DNA of 64,000 nucleotides from Jackrogersella multiformis (lineage: Eukaryota > Ascomycota > Sordariomycetes > Xylariales > Hypoxylaceae): assembly GCA_902806575.1 (NCBI GenBank), contig CADCXD010000002.1:372001-436000 (forward strand). Reading direction: 5' to 3'. The notes beneath the pieces were generated by a model. That model saw only the letters and a program-made list of their open reading frames with translations, ran no database searches and was not told where the DNA came from. Of this stretch, positions 43,897 to 55,398 are shown piece by piece. The position numbers were made by a program, and so were the translations under genes. The stretch's first letter is position 1. Every line of letters starts with the position of its first letter.

Positions 43897-45341
43897 TACT
43901 AATGGCTTACCTCGTGAATTATATACTGGTATCCTCCCTGTCATTCCACCCGATGGAACAATAGACAATCCGTCGCGCAACAATGCAGCCACTGCCGCGT
44001 CAGCTGCCGGCGTTCGTGCTCTGAGCGCCCAGGCTATCGCTTTCTACTTCAGAGCCCCTGTCAAGGCTTTCTTCCGCACCCGAGTAGATTATCTCGCCTA
44101 TGCCCGAAGTGTGCACCAAACGCGAACTGAAGTACTCGCGAGAGCTGCTGCCAATGATCAGACCTCCTCAAAGCTAGGCCTCACTCTCAGGCAGGCGTGG
44201 ATGTGGGCACGGGGTACAACCCCTGGATTACTCACATCCGTCATCCAGCAACATGGATGGAGCATCATACCTGAACAGATTCTCCCGCCGCTCATAGCCA
44301 ATGTTGGAGTTGGTGCCGTGTTGTACACCAGTTATCTGCAAATACTAGCTCAACTGCACGAAGAGACTTCAAAAGCCTCAAAAAGGACATTTCCTCCTCC
44401 GGACCCCATTCACACTTTCACCGCAGGCTTCATAGCTGGAAGCCTCCAGAGCGTTGTGGCAGCCCCTCTTGATGCGATCCAAGCAAGATATGACCATCGC
44501 GATCTCATTTCTCGTAACGGGGATGGAAGGCCCAGGAGCATGTGGTCGTTTTCGGCAGAAAAGCTTAGGGAGATAGGACTACGAGGAGTCTTCGCAGGAT
44601 GGGGACTGTCTTTTATGAAGGATAGTTTTGGATGCGCCGTTTTCTTCAGCACTTTCGAGTATGTAAAGGCACAGGCCTTCTATCGATTCATCACATGGTA
44701 TTATAGCGGGCTAAAGCCAGACGCCGTCGATGCGCTGGCCCAAAAGAGACCCTCTAAGCGACAACACCCACCCGACAATATTAAAGACGCCAACAGCCCG
44801 GTTGTTATACGCCCGCACTACGCGATTGAGCCTATGTTCTTGCTACTCGCTGGCATCACGGCTTCGTTCACTCAGCAGATATTGCTTCATCCCTTAACCC
44901 ATATCCAAGTTGAGCATTGGGATCACTTAGAGGACCTAGACGCCAAAGCGGCTAAGATGAGGGGCTCAGAAGTTGCGAATCCCGACAAGCCAAGACGCAG
45001 GTGGCGCATGCTTCGAGCTTACTATCACGCCTATCAAGAGACGTGGGCTCAGTGTGTCGCAGAGGCAACTTCAGAAGGCAGAGGCTTAACACGATGGTTA
45101 TATCGCGGTTTTTGGTGGAACACTAGTGAGTTTCCTAACCCCAGCATAGGCTATCATTTAGAGCCTCGAATCATTCATCATAATACAAATCACGGGTGAC
45201 TAACAATTGCTCGCCACAGTACGGCAGGTACCAAGCACTAGTGCCGGCTTGATTATCTTTGAATTGGTTCGGCGAAAGTACGGAGCCGGAAACGAGCCTG
45301 TGCGGGTTGCAAAGGACGATTATGAAATTCTTCTTGATTAG
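43877..45341 (+). CDS. Mitochondrial-carrier-fold protein (divergent)
   Basis: Model: exon 1 43877..45125, intron 45126..45219, exon 2 45220..45341; 456 residues, longer than ordinary carriers (about 300). A carrier signature stands in the middle: APLDAIQARYDHRD (P197, D199, R204), preceded by FTAGFIAGSLQSVV and followed by LREIGLRGVFAGWGLSFMKDSFGCAVFF. A later degenerate repeat reads AGITASFTQQILLHPLTHIQVEHW, then LTRWLYRGFWWNT. The N-terminal 100 residues and the long loop before 320 are extensions. This resembles fungal-specific carrier-like proteins of unknown substrate, probably in the mitochondrial inner or outer membrane. The phase-1 junction yields a plausible C-terminus (LIIFELVRRKYG). 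Its 3' end faces the dioxygenase 143 bases away. Confidence 0.78.
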
Positions 45342-45484
45342 ATATTGGGTTTTCTCCCCAGTGGTAAAGGCGTTAGGTGCGGGAGTAGGAATTCCCCGCT
45401 CGGTGTAAGACACTTTTTTTCAGCTTACTTTTGATAACTTCGAATGGTCTTGGTATAGACATAGATGAAACACAAGGGGCTATT

Positions 45485-46961
45485 TCATCTAGCCTTATTT
45501 CCAGCACTGCGAATAAACGGTTCAAGAGGAAGAACTTGACCTTCTGGTGTGACGCCTTCATAAAGTTGCTCCCAGCGATAGTTTAAGACCTCGGGCGTCT
45601 GCCACGCATTCTCCGGATCACGCAGCCATAGGCGTAGGAGATGACGGCTATTTCCATTGGATTTCTCTCGTCAGCGACTCTTACGGCTTAGGAACATACA
45701 CAATGCACATAATCACAGAGCCAGACTTACCTGTTTTCTGGCGTATCGGTAAAACCGTCCCTTGCGTGGAATATGGCGAGGTTGTTTATGTACTGGATAT
45801 CCCCTTTTTGGAAGTTGGTATTCACGCAGTACTTCTCGCCCAGAAAATGGATGGTGTCCAGAGCCTCGGCCTGGGCCTCGGTGATAGGGGGGATGCTAGC
45901 TCTTCGGGGGAGAGCACCGAAACCAACGAAGTAACGGCGACCGTATTGCAGAGCTACCCTTTCGGGGGAAGATTCCGTTGCCGGGAAGTGGAAAAGTAAC
46001 GGCCTTTCAATGTACTGCTTGTCGGCTTTTTCGAAGCTGTCAAGGTGGAATGATTAGTTAGACTGACACATACGATATCTCTCTCCCTAGAGAATGCGAT
46101 ATCAATCGATGGTATGTTCCCTAAGATACTACTCACACTTCCATGTCCCAGCTTTGGGAAAGTGTATGAATGAGGTCTGGGCGAGTTGCGGCAATTTCAT
46201 TATATACATGCCAAGTACTAGCTAGTTTGCTAGCACCACCGGCTGCCGACGTCTCGAGCGCAAATAACGACACGATATCCCCCGAATCCGTGTGGAAGAC
46301 CTGCTTGTCGGTTGTGTAAGCAGGACTGCCGATGGAGCCGTTATTTTGCGACTGGGTCAGGTCTTTGATGTGGCTTAGAACTACATCAGCCTTCTCCCCG
46401 TTATATTTATGGTCCTGCCGACCGCGCTGGGCAGCAATGTGCGCGGAAACGCCTGCATATATGATGATGTTCTCTTCACGAGAGTGGTCATCGACACGTA
46501 GACCACGGATCACGAAGAACCCGTGCCCGCTATGCAATTCTGCCGACAGCCGGCGTAGCTCCCCATGGAGGTTTGGGAGAGGGAATGTCTCCGCAGTAAG
46601 ATAGCCCAGGGGAAGACTTAGACCTATATGTTGCTAATTGATTAGAAAGCGAAATTCACAGGATAAGAGTCGCCAAGTTCATACCTTTGAAATATTCTAC
46701 GGCTCGGTCTATCTCATCCAGCTGCTCGACATTGAGAACATATGTCCAGTCGTATGTATCTGCTACCCTGTCACCCTCCCAGACTAGATCGCCCGTCAAT
46801 CGCGCCGGAAACCCCTCGGGAAGGGTGATGGGCAGCTTCCCCTCTTTGAGTCTCCGAGAGGCTCGTGCTTGCCACTTGTTGTAATCCGGAGCATATGATA
46901 TGTCGGGCTGACCCGGAGGAGCCGGCGCCGTCGGCGTGACGAAAGTGACGGTCGTCGACAT
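45485..46961 (-). CDS. TauD/TfdA-like Fe(II)/2-oxoglutarate dioxygenase
   Basis: Model: exons 46961..46685, 46623..46137, 46036..45731 and 45647..45485; 410 residues. Iron ligands of the 2-His-1-carboxylate triad are visible: H203-x-D205 in VFHTDSGD and the distal H345 in FHARDGF, with arginines R358/R362 (SRHLLRLWLRD) placed to hold 2-oxoglutarate. GDLVWEGD near residue 60 and HGELRRLSAELHSGHGFFVIRG fit fungal clavaminate-synthase-like members. The family hydroxylates or desaturates small molecules such as taurine, herbicides or secondary metabolites, so the substrate cannot be named. The last acceptor (aaatag before CCGTCAT) is the only nearby one that keeps phase. All introns (61, 100 and 83 bases) are GT-AG. 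Confidence 0.85.
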
Positions 46962-47642
46962 TTTTCCTTCGAATCCGGAAGGTTTACCTAAATTATCCCA
47001 TTTAATTGTCTGGCGGGTTTTCTTATTGTCACCGAACTGTGCTTTTCTATGGATTTTCATATTCTTCAATACCTAGTTAGAGCTAAATCGGGGATAGATA
47101 AATGAGCAATACTTCCCCGATATTGCGTCATCCGTCACCTTTTGGTGTGACTTTCGGATATAGCAGCCAGTCGTATTTCATCCTCAGTATCACGTATACC
47201 GGCACTTGAAAATATATTCACTATAACTTATATTCGCATTGCTTCGTGTGAGATATATATGCATACTATATATATAAATAGGTGACTATATGTTCACTAA
47301 ATTTGACTTAGACATGCATTTTTTGCCACTGGCACGTAGGGGTAAGTTACATACCTACCGACAAGGCGATATGAAGACAACATGAAACTGCCCATACTCT
47401 TTTAAACTTCAATACACTCCCGCTTCCTGCTTTTTCGCTCATAACAGTTCATCTCAGTCAGCAAGCATAGATGCTATTACGCAAATATTATAGCTTCATA
47501 ATGGCAGTTCCATCTTGCCTTAAACCCTAACCCGGGGAATGTGTCGCATTACCACCCAAAAACCGCAGCTCCTTCATCTTCAAAGACATAAGTAATAACG
47601 AGAATCAGTAAACTCAATCGCAGGGTAAATTCGGCCCTAGTA
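46962..47642. other. Intergenic region
   Basis: 681 bases between two minus-strand genes. It includes an AT-rich patch at about 47205-47290 and no gene. Confidence 0.5.
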
Positions 47643-48496
47643 TCATACAAGAGACGTCACGTTATGTCTACGTCGACGCTCGCGCTTGATATCCAGCTTG
47701 AATTTTGCTACCTCCTTATATATCCCATAGAATGGGTGAGTGGCGGAGCCAATAACACCTAATATTGTTAGTACGACAATATAACATAGAAGATAGGGGT
47801 GTTTAGACTCACCAGAAGCTGGCTTGAACAATATGCTACCAAGGCCTCTCGCGAATCCCTTGAAAAAGCCTATCACGCCCTCCTTTCTAGCGCACTTGTA
47901 AGGCAACACGAACCAGTCGGTTAGGCCATCTAGAATACCAAACCACAACACCTATAGTAAAACATGTTAGAGTTTACTATCGAGATGGGATGGGAACCGG
48001 TGCCTACCTTCAAGCTGGCGGCACAGGCTGACGGGAATCCTGTGATATCGGGCCACTTCCGAACGGAGTCGTCGTTGTAAAGCGTCGGGATGTAATGCAA
48101 CGTCTTTGAAATGCCGTGCCCGAAAACAAAAGGAATCTTGAATGCGCCGATAAATATTAATGCCATGCCCCGTAGCATGTCAAGCCATCCCATCCAGAAA
48201 GGGTGGCATCCTTCGTCTTCTTCCTCGTCATCCTCATACTTGAGACCCCCAGCCTCGAGGTAGCGATCCCAATACGACGGAGGTTCGTACATTAATGCTG
48301 GCGCTTCTACCGGTATTGGTGCTTCTACCGATATTGACGCTTCTACCGGTATTGGCGCCGACGCCTCCCTACTCGAATCGGTATTGCCCATACTGGTACG
48401 TATATCATCTACAGGGGCTATAAATTTTACACCGAAATCTCGTCTACCGGTGATGGAGATCCGAGAAGTCGTCGCAGACGGAGGCCGCTCAATCAT
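47643..48496 (-). CDS. Unrecognised protein with amphipathic and Gly-motif region
   Basis: Model: exons 48496..48008, 47951..47813 and 47758..47643; 247 residues. The first 85 residues are disordered and include repeated APIPVEA/ASISVEA units. An acidic block (KYEDDEEEDEG) precedes hydrophobic stretches WMGWLDMLRGMALIFIGAFKIPF and VFGHGISKTLHY. The end reads KEGVIGFFKGFARGLGSILFKPASG then GVIGSATHPFYGIYKEV and a basic tail. Such GxxxGxxxG amphipathic runs are seen at the C-termini of some fungal sterol glucosyltransferases and other lipid-associated proteins, but no catalytic domain is present here. A start at 48658 in the same frame is possible, but the ATG at 48496 precedes the better composition. 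Function unknown; membrane association is inferred. Confidence 0.65.
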
Positions 48497-49056
48497 CTTG
48501 AGGTATTGCGCTTTGGCGATTGTATAATGGGATTCGAAACTTATATTCCTGAAGTAGAAGAGTTGTTGCCTAAAGTTCAACAGCGACCCGCTAACGAAAG
48601 AGGAAAGAAGACATATGCGGTTCGACTGGTGACTTGTAAAGTGATGCAGAACATACACACGCCTTTGACGTTGAAGATATACGATAGACGGACCAATTTG
48701 CTGATCCCTTTAGGCACAGAAATTGTCGTGGGGGTGATCGGCTGATGCAATACCACATTGGTTACCTATCTGGCATGTTTCGTGAAAATCAAGTTGCGGC
48801 GCAGCATCTTATTGCTAACTCTCTACCTCTCTCATTCCTACAATAGAAATATTGTACCGCCCGTGCCGTAGAAGTACCTAATGATTCGAGGCTGTGCACT
48901 TTTCGCCTCGAGGTTAGCTAATAACAAAGCTCTTCTTGTCGTGTATGAACGGAGTCAAAAGAACTGAGAGGTAGGTGCCCATGAATGAAGAATTGGGACT
49001 TTTACTAAATAGTATATCTGCCCGTATGCACGTCTTCAACCCATGCTAGTAATTAT
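48497..49056. other. Intergenic region
   Basis: 560 bases between minus-strand genes. No feature is seen. Confidence 0.5.
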
Positions 49057-49716
49057 TTAACCAATCCGTTTGTAGTGTTTGGTTTCCACATTCAATGACA
49101 AGAGAGACAATGCCTGATAATACTCCGTCTTGGCGAATTTCGCGCTCTTCTCGACGCTCTCCAACCCACCAGCAACAAAATATTGCTCAATGTCCTCTTT
49201 CCCCTCAGACTTCTCAATCTTCCAACCACCCCTATGGCGGTAGGGCACCGTGAGCACATCCAAAGTCGCTTTAGCCTTGCCTATCGACTCCTCGAACTGG
49301 GTCTTGTTTTCGCGAGGCACGGTCCATGTCGTCACAGCCAGAACCGGTGCTTCTAATGCGGGAACTAAGCCCTCGTCCTCGGACTTGGGGAACATCTGTA
49401 TTCCCTCGATATGCCCTACCTTAAACGTCGCCGGGTCGAGATACGGTCCCATTTCCACAAGCAGCTTCTGGTTTGCAGGCGTGGCGATGCACGCGTGGTG
49501 TTGATCGATCGAATCCCAGTGGGCGGTGATGAGCACGACCCCAGGATCCTCGAACTGCTCGAAGTGGGCGGCGCCGCGGTCTTGTGTTAACCAAGGCGCA
49601 TTGGTGGCGCACCATTCGCCCTGTATGTCGATTCCAGTTGCGCCAATGTCACGGAGCGCTTGAGGAATTTCGCCGGGCGTGGTAGTGGGAAGGACTGCTA
49701 TCTCTGTGACCGTCAT
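49057..49716 (-). CDS. Dimeric alpha/beta-barrel (ABM-like) protein
   Basis: Intronless 219-residue protein. Two successive units look like the ferredoxin-type fold of antibiotic-biosynthesis-monooxygenase or stress-responsive barrel proteins. One spans about 3-105 (TEIAVLPTTTPGEIPQAL ... FEDPGVVLITAHWDSIDQHHACI), the other about 120-215 (LAVTTWTVPRENKTQFEESIGKAK ... EQYFVAGGLESVEKSAKFAKTEYY). The fungal families with this pattern are mostly uncharacterised; some act on aromatic or polyketide substrates without a metal. No active-site residue can be assigned. It lies between a lipid-associated-type gene and the GH32 gene on the same strand, with no sign of shared control. Confidence 0.62.
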   Translation of the reverse strand: MTVTEIAVLPTTTPGEIPQALRDIGATGIDIQGEWCATNAPWLTQDRGAAHFEQFEDPGVVLITAHWDSIDQHHACIATPANQKLLVEMGPYLDPATFKVGHIEGIQMFPKSEDEGLVPALEAPVLAVTTWTVPRENKTQFEESIGKAKATLDVLTVPYRHRGGWKIEKSEGKEDIEQYFVAGGLESVEKSAKFAKTEYYQALSLLSLNVETKHYKRIG

Positions 49717-50391
49717 CTTTGATTGGAAGAAGCGACTAAATGTAAGTGTAATTAGGGAATCCTTAGGTTTTCACAGCGAAAGGCCGATTCACTTTGCTAA
49801 CATAAAGTTGTTGTTTGAAGTTGTCAACTGGCATCCTTTTATAACTCACCACGATACCGGTACGTTGGGAAGTATGCAAACACTCCATTGTCTCTAACTT
49901 CTCGGGATTGCCCCCGCGCTTTGCCTCTTGCTGTGCCACGAGAGGGATATTTCTTGTGCAACAATTTATCCAGCCCCTTTATCTTTATGTCCGAAATCAT
50001 TAACTCCGTATTTAGTGGGAGGCAGAGCGGAAAATAGCAACGAATCATAGGTCGCTCTATTCTGGTTGCCTTTTTTATCCCGATATCTAACTGTTCTAGC
50101 ACGTTAAGCAAATCTTGCAACAGGAAAGAGTCCATAACTCGGCCAGCTCGGCCTCCTACGGTCTCCACGTACTCCGTCGGAACGAAAGACTGGCCGCTTT
50201 AACCGAAGTCGATTTGAGCAGAGGACCCCTGTATTTGGGGTACTCCGGCGACTAGGTAGATCGACGAAGGCGCAGGAATAATTATTTGAATTATGTATTG
50301 GGTACATGTATCATATATATGCCGCCACAGTATATACATTGGATTAGGTATTAGGTAGGTAATTATCATTTTACGTAGTACCTTTGTTCAT
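49717..50391. other. Intergenic region
   Basis: 675 bases between minus-strand genes. An open frame at 49839-50168 (-) is arbitrary in composition. No feature is seen. Confidence 0.45.
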
Positions 50392-52294
50392 TCAAGTCGT
50401 CCGAGCCGGCCAAGCATCAAACAGCCCCTCGTGGACTGTCACATCTCCAAAGATTACTTCACCATTACCCTTCTGGAAAAATCGGATTTCCTTTGAAGAG
50501 GCATACCAGGATCTGTTTAGTCACGTTAGTATTTCTATCAAACAAAGAGGAGTGGAAGAGTTCTTACCGAGCCCAGGTGCTGATCGCAAATCTTCCGTTC
50601 GCGTATACCTCGACAACAGAATTATCCACCACGATAGTCAAGTTGAGCGTTTCTACCTTTTTATTCTTGCCTTGTGCCAAATCGAATAGACGTAATCGAC
50701 CTGCCTCGTTACGAGAGTCAATGCCGTTTGTGGTCTTGGCCGCGGCACTAGTGTTGCTACGGTCGATGATGATGGACTCGTTGGAGAATTGGTAGTAGAT
50801 CGTCGTACTCTCATACTTAGACGATAGTATCTGGAAACCCGCTTTCAAGTCGCCACCACGGCATCCCTGCGGGAAAGAGATGGTTGCGCTGATTACATGG
50901 AATTTGCTTTCGGGGAGACGTTTGAAGGCCACGACGCCTGGTGTGCTCGACTTCCGGCCCGGTTCGGTAAATAAAGGACCACTGGTAAGAGCGGCGAGTG
51001 CTTCGCGTGCGATCTCCTGCTTTAGGGTCGCTAGCTCAAGAACCCCCGAGCGCTTGCTAGCGACTCGCCACGCCCCGGTCTCGCGCGCAAGTTCGCTGTC
51101 GACGACGTTGCTAATCTTCCCGACGCTCAACTCGCGTGGGAGCAAGAGCGCACCGGTCCAATTCTGCTGTGCGGTCGGAAAGTTGGTGAGAGTGCCATAA
51201 TAGTCACCCGTCAGCCACACGTAAGAGATGAAACGATCGGGGGCGCCGCTCTTCACCGAGGCCTTGGAAGTTGCGGGTAGCTCCTTGCCGGCGGCAGCGT
51301 AAGCGGAATGTCCCCAATCAAGTTTTCCCGCCATGGTCGGCACGAACTTGACTTTGCCGGCTTCACGGGAGACTCTTCCAGCAGCCCAGAGCATATCACG
51401 AAAGTCCGAGACTTGTGGAACAATGGGGGCTAACGACCACTCAGCACCTAGAGTCGTGAATATTTCCCCTCCCGCATTGTATCCCCGCTCATCCAGACTG
51501 AAAATGTTGGCGACTTCAAAGTTGTACCCCCACCGACCAGCCCAGTTGCCATTGCCCCAGGTTGTGTTGGCCGGTTCATGCCACCATTGACCCAATTCTT
51601 CCCAAAGTTGGAATTCCGGGTCGTGCTGCCGGTAGAGGAACTGACTGGGACCGTCTCCGTGAACGCCCCCGGAAATAACGACATACCAAGTTCCCGGAGC
51701 GCTTCGAAGCTGAGAGTCAAGCTGACTGTTCTGGAACACGAAGGGATCACGGAAGCCCGTCACATTGACTGCGAAAGGCGGCGACGGAATTGCCGGTCCT
51801 TGTTGAAGTTTGGTAAAATTGCGACCGCCGTCGTATGATACTGCTAGAGACTGCGTTTCGCTTCCCCTGGTGTAGTTGACAGTCCACTGAATTGGGAGAT
51901 AGGAGACAGATGTATACAATAGGGTGGGCTTGCCGTCGATGCCGCTCGGGATAACTGATCCATCGAATACAAAAAGCGGATCATTCTTCCCACCAGCTAC
52001 AATGAAGGGGTCTCCGTTTGGGTTGAGATCGTGATACGTGACGAGGTCATCCGTTGTGGCGCCTGCGGCACCGCTATGTAAATAGCCGACGTGGAAGAGT
52101 CCTGTTTCCGGGTCGGTGTAGTGCATACAGGGGTCGCCAATCTGCCCAAAGGGTGGGAGAACGTGGGCTTTAGGTCGCCATGTCTCAAAGAGGCTTGAAT
52201 TTGCAAGAGTCGACAAGTTTGGCGGGGCCGAGTTGTAGTCTATCTCTTGCCTGACGGCGAGAGACCCGGCTAAAACAGCTGGGGAAATCTTCAT
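50392..52294 (-). CDS. GH32 fructosidase / fructosyltransferase (SucA/FopA-like)
   Basis: Model: exon 1 52294..50568, intron 50567..50513, exon 2 50512..50392; 615 residues. The frame stays open to an ATG at 52366, which would add 24 residues. The start at 52294 gives a short signal-like segment (MKISPAVLAGSLAV). The nucleophile region reads GQIGDPCMHYTDPETGLFHVGYLH (D54), the variant found in Aspergillus sucA/fopA-type enzymes rather than the NDPNG of plain invertases. GFRDPF (R182-D183-P184) is the conserved RDP motif, and E260 in YNFEVANIF is the expected acid/base. The C-terminal beta-sandwich ends with VVDNSVVEVYANGRFAIST and LFDAWPA. It should hydrolyse sucrose-type fructosides, possibly with transfructosylation. 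Sequence features suggest an active, extracellular enzyme. Confidence 0.9.
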
Positions 52295-53502
52295 CGTGCT
52301 TTGAGATGCTGTACAAGAAGCTGATTGCAAGGCGGACTGCAAATCGTAGAAAGCTATTAGACACATCGTGTGATAGTCTTCTACTTATAGGATGGGTCCA
52401 TCGAATGTGTTCGGCCTTGGGTTCATAGCTATACTCCACTGAGAAATCACAATGACGCTAGAATTTGGAGTTCGTGTGGGGTTTTGCGGAGAATTCGGGC
52501 TTGGGGTCAGGGGAAAGCTGGGAGAATCACGCAGATACTAGCTACAATGGGTTATAGCTTCGGCCTTATTTTATAATTCCCAATGGCTTTAGCGTTATAA
52601 AATCTTGCAAGTCGTTGCGGCTAGCTCTACCTACTCCAAACCCCCGCACCGTTTGCACCAGGAACCAAGTTCCCGGAAATTTCCCAAGTTGAGAATGCAC
52701 ATCTATTTCATTTCCACTCAACAGTAGACTGATTCCAAGAATAAGCTAGCAAAACACCAAATTACTATATGCTGTAGATACTCTTGGAGACTGCTCGCTC
52801 CTCGCTCCGTTTTCGGTGTATTTAGAGTCTCCAAGACACCTCAATGCTAGTAGTGGCAGATTAGTATTGTTTTTCCAGCTGAGGGACTACGACGTTATAA
52901 CTATCACTAGCAACTTGTCCACATATTTCGCGACGAGGTGTAGTAAGTTTATCGGAACTCGAAGATCAAATGTTTTAGGCCTCGTCGTCCCATTTCAGTG
53001 GCTTGATCGTAAGTTGTGCTCGTTCAAAAACGCCAAGGAAGGAGAGTACTCGCAAATTTGCTAGTATAATTAGTGTGGTCTTAGGTGCTTAGGTATATCA
53101 GGTAATCCTTCTAAGACGTACAGACTATAAGTAGGTATCGCGTAGAGTGTTAGCGGCTATAGAACCACAAGTTTGCACGGGTGACCTATATCCGAAGTAG
53201 CATGATGAGACACAATCAACCATCTGTCAAGATGTGTCACTCCAGTTATATACCTACATAGCCCAGGCAGGTAGTTCCTGCCTTACCAAGTGTACTATCT
53301 TCAATCAGGGTGTTCACTCTTCATGCCCATCACCTCCACACACAAATATCCAGCTCACACGGTTGAAAAGGATTATATATAGGTAGGTACATAGCTTCGT
53401 CTCAAGCCTCAATAAGAGCACATGAGAATCCAAACAGCTCAAAAGTCTCTCACCGTGGAGAAGTTACCCCTTATATCAAGCAGATATCCAGCTAGGTAAC
53501 TC
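52295..53502. other. Intergenic region
   Basis: 1.2 kb between the GH32 start and the 3' end of the methyltransferase. An open frame at 52816-53064 is not protein-like. No repeat or RNA gene was recognised. Confidence 0.45.
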
Positions 53503-55398
53503 TTAGGGCTTGCGGCCATACACGTATCGGACCTTCATATATGCATGCATAGACTTGGACCTAAGCTCCTTACGTAGGACTGCGAGCATCTCTTGGTAAC
53601 CTGGAGTATCCTCGCCATAAATAATATTCCAAGGGACAAGGGTGTAGCCTATAAGGTTATACCATTAGCCATCATAATGACACTCGACATTGTCATCATC
53701 CAAGCAAACTTCTCTACTAAGACAGTTCACACTATAGCCCTAAGCTACATCCCTAGGGCCGATAGGAATATTGACAATAGATTGAGTAGTCATAGGCGAG
53801 AAGAAAGTGGTAGCGAAGACTTACCTTCTATGTCGTTGATCATAGTGAGTAGAGTAAGCCCGCCGATCTCGGCTAACTTGGTATTATGAGGCCATCCGCC
53901 GATAGGCAGCTGTGGTAAATATAAGACATGATTCACCGTCCTAGAAAGTTTAAGAAGAAAAGCCCACTCACCTTGTAGTTTACCTCTGTAATATCAACGA
54001 ACCCGGCATCCTCAAACCCCTTGTTCTGAAGCCCCTTTTCTACGACGTCGAAGCTCGCTCCAAGCTTCTTGCTCATCTATATCATACTCGAGTTAGTAAC
54101 TGTTTCATCAGCACTGAATGCCAGTGACATTTGACATGTCCACCGTTCCCCTTAACCCTTGCTCATATGGCTAGGTATAGGGCCGACGCAGTCAAAGAAG
54201 TTATGAGATATGCATACCTCCTTCCACAGAGGATTCCAGAAGGTGGCAATGACGCCATTCTCTTTGATGGTGCCGTCGTCGGAAGACATTTCAACATCAC
54301 ATTCGCAGGATTGAACCCAGCCGCCGGGTTTGCAGCAGCGGAATGCCTGGCGGATAAATGCGGACCAGTCAACAATGGCTCCGAACAGGTAGCGCATGTG
54401 GACAAGGTCAAAGTTGTCATCGGGCCACGTCCACTCCTTGGTGCAGTCGTCAATCTCAAACTTCACGTTCTGCGGCACCCATAGGGGTTGTGTCGGTGAT
54501 AAGTCCGTACCCGTGACTTCTGCGTCCGGGAATTGGTCGCCTACGTCGCTGTTTGCTAGTTAATAACACGAATTACAAGGAACGAAGAGGTCTAGACAAG
54601 AACTCTAGGAAAAGATGAAAGGGACTGAGTTACATGGCCCATATTCCTATCAGTGATCTTCGATCAGTATTATATCATCCATGTCGAAAAAGCGAATCAG
54701 GCAATGTTGCATCATTACACACCGGTTCCAGTCCCAACATCGAGCACTTTCTATATTAAATAAGTATGTAACCTCTCTATATCTAGCTTTCGGGTTCTCT
54801 ACTCACCTCCATATTGTCGTTTACTGGTGCAAGGAAGAGTTTGTCGTCCAACATAACCGTTAAGTAGTGGTGCCTATAACTGTATATTAGAACCAATATG
54901 CTCGCTCTGTTCTGCCGGATAGACGCATTCTTACGTGATATCCTGGGAATGCATCTGCTGCTCATCGTTCGGAGCGAAGTACTTGGTGTCATGCCTGTCA
55001 CTATGGTATGTGCGGCCCTTGATGGTGCGATATTCCATTATGCTCGCCGTGATGGAGTTGGTGCTACTAGCACTATAATTGTAGAAATATTACTATGCCG
55101 TCTCTAGCAGTCTATTGTTGTTTGTATGGTGACAGGTACTCACGCATCATCTCCTAGTGCCGAATCCGCATCGTCTTCATCGATATCGTCCTCCGGCTAC
55201 GTGTGTACATATCGCGAGTTAGATCTCAAGATTAACACGGTCTTATATACTGGTTTTATTGAACGTTGTCGAACTCAATTGATTCACACATACCTCGTCT
55301 TCAGTATGAGCTGCGGGGATTAATTCTGGCTGATTGTTCCCGCCCGTCCCTGGTTGTACGTTGCTTGAGGCGCTCGGAGCGAATAGTTGATCTGACAT
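53503..55398 (-). CDS. LaeA-like SAM-dependent methyltransferase
   Basis: Model, ten exons: 55398..55294, 55196..55144, 55072..54935, 54873..54807, 54750..54723, 54646..54634, 54548..54218, 54076..53972, 53909..53825 and 53648..53503; 356 residues. The disordered acidic N-terminus (DIDEDDADSALGDDAASS) and EYRTIKGRTYH are typical of this fungal group. The SAM motif I is VLDVGTGTGIWAID (123-136), followed by GTDLSP, FEIDD, then FDLVHMRYLFG and RCCKPGGW, with the family ending RYVYGRKP. Relatives include LaeA and many similar methyltransferases of secondary metabolism; which group this belongs to cannot be fixed here. Exon 6 is only 13 bases, and its inclusion is required to finish motif I in frame. 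Every junction has GT-AG ends and consistent phase. Confidence 0.87.

Noticed and set aside
45703..45999. 98-codon plus frame inside the dioxygenase gene
   Set aside because: Antisense to exon 3, which encodes the distal histidine region of the dioxygenase.
48506..48745. 79-codon plus frame opposite the start of the Gly-motif gene
   Set aside because: Overlaps the 5' region of the minus gene, with no family pattern.
45485..55398. A secondary-metabolite cluster made of the dioxygenase, ABM-like protein and LaeA-like methyltransferase
   Set aside because: No backbone enzyme (polyketide synthase, NRPS or terpene synthase) or transporter lies among them, and unrelated genes separate them.
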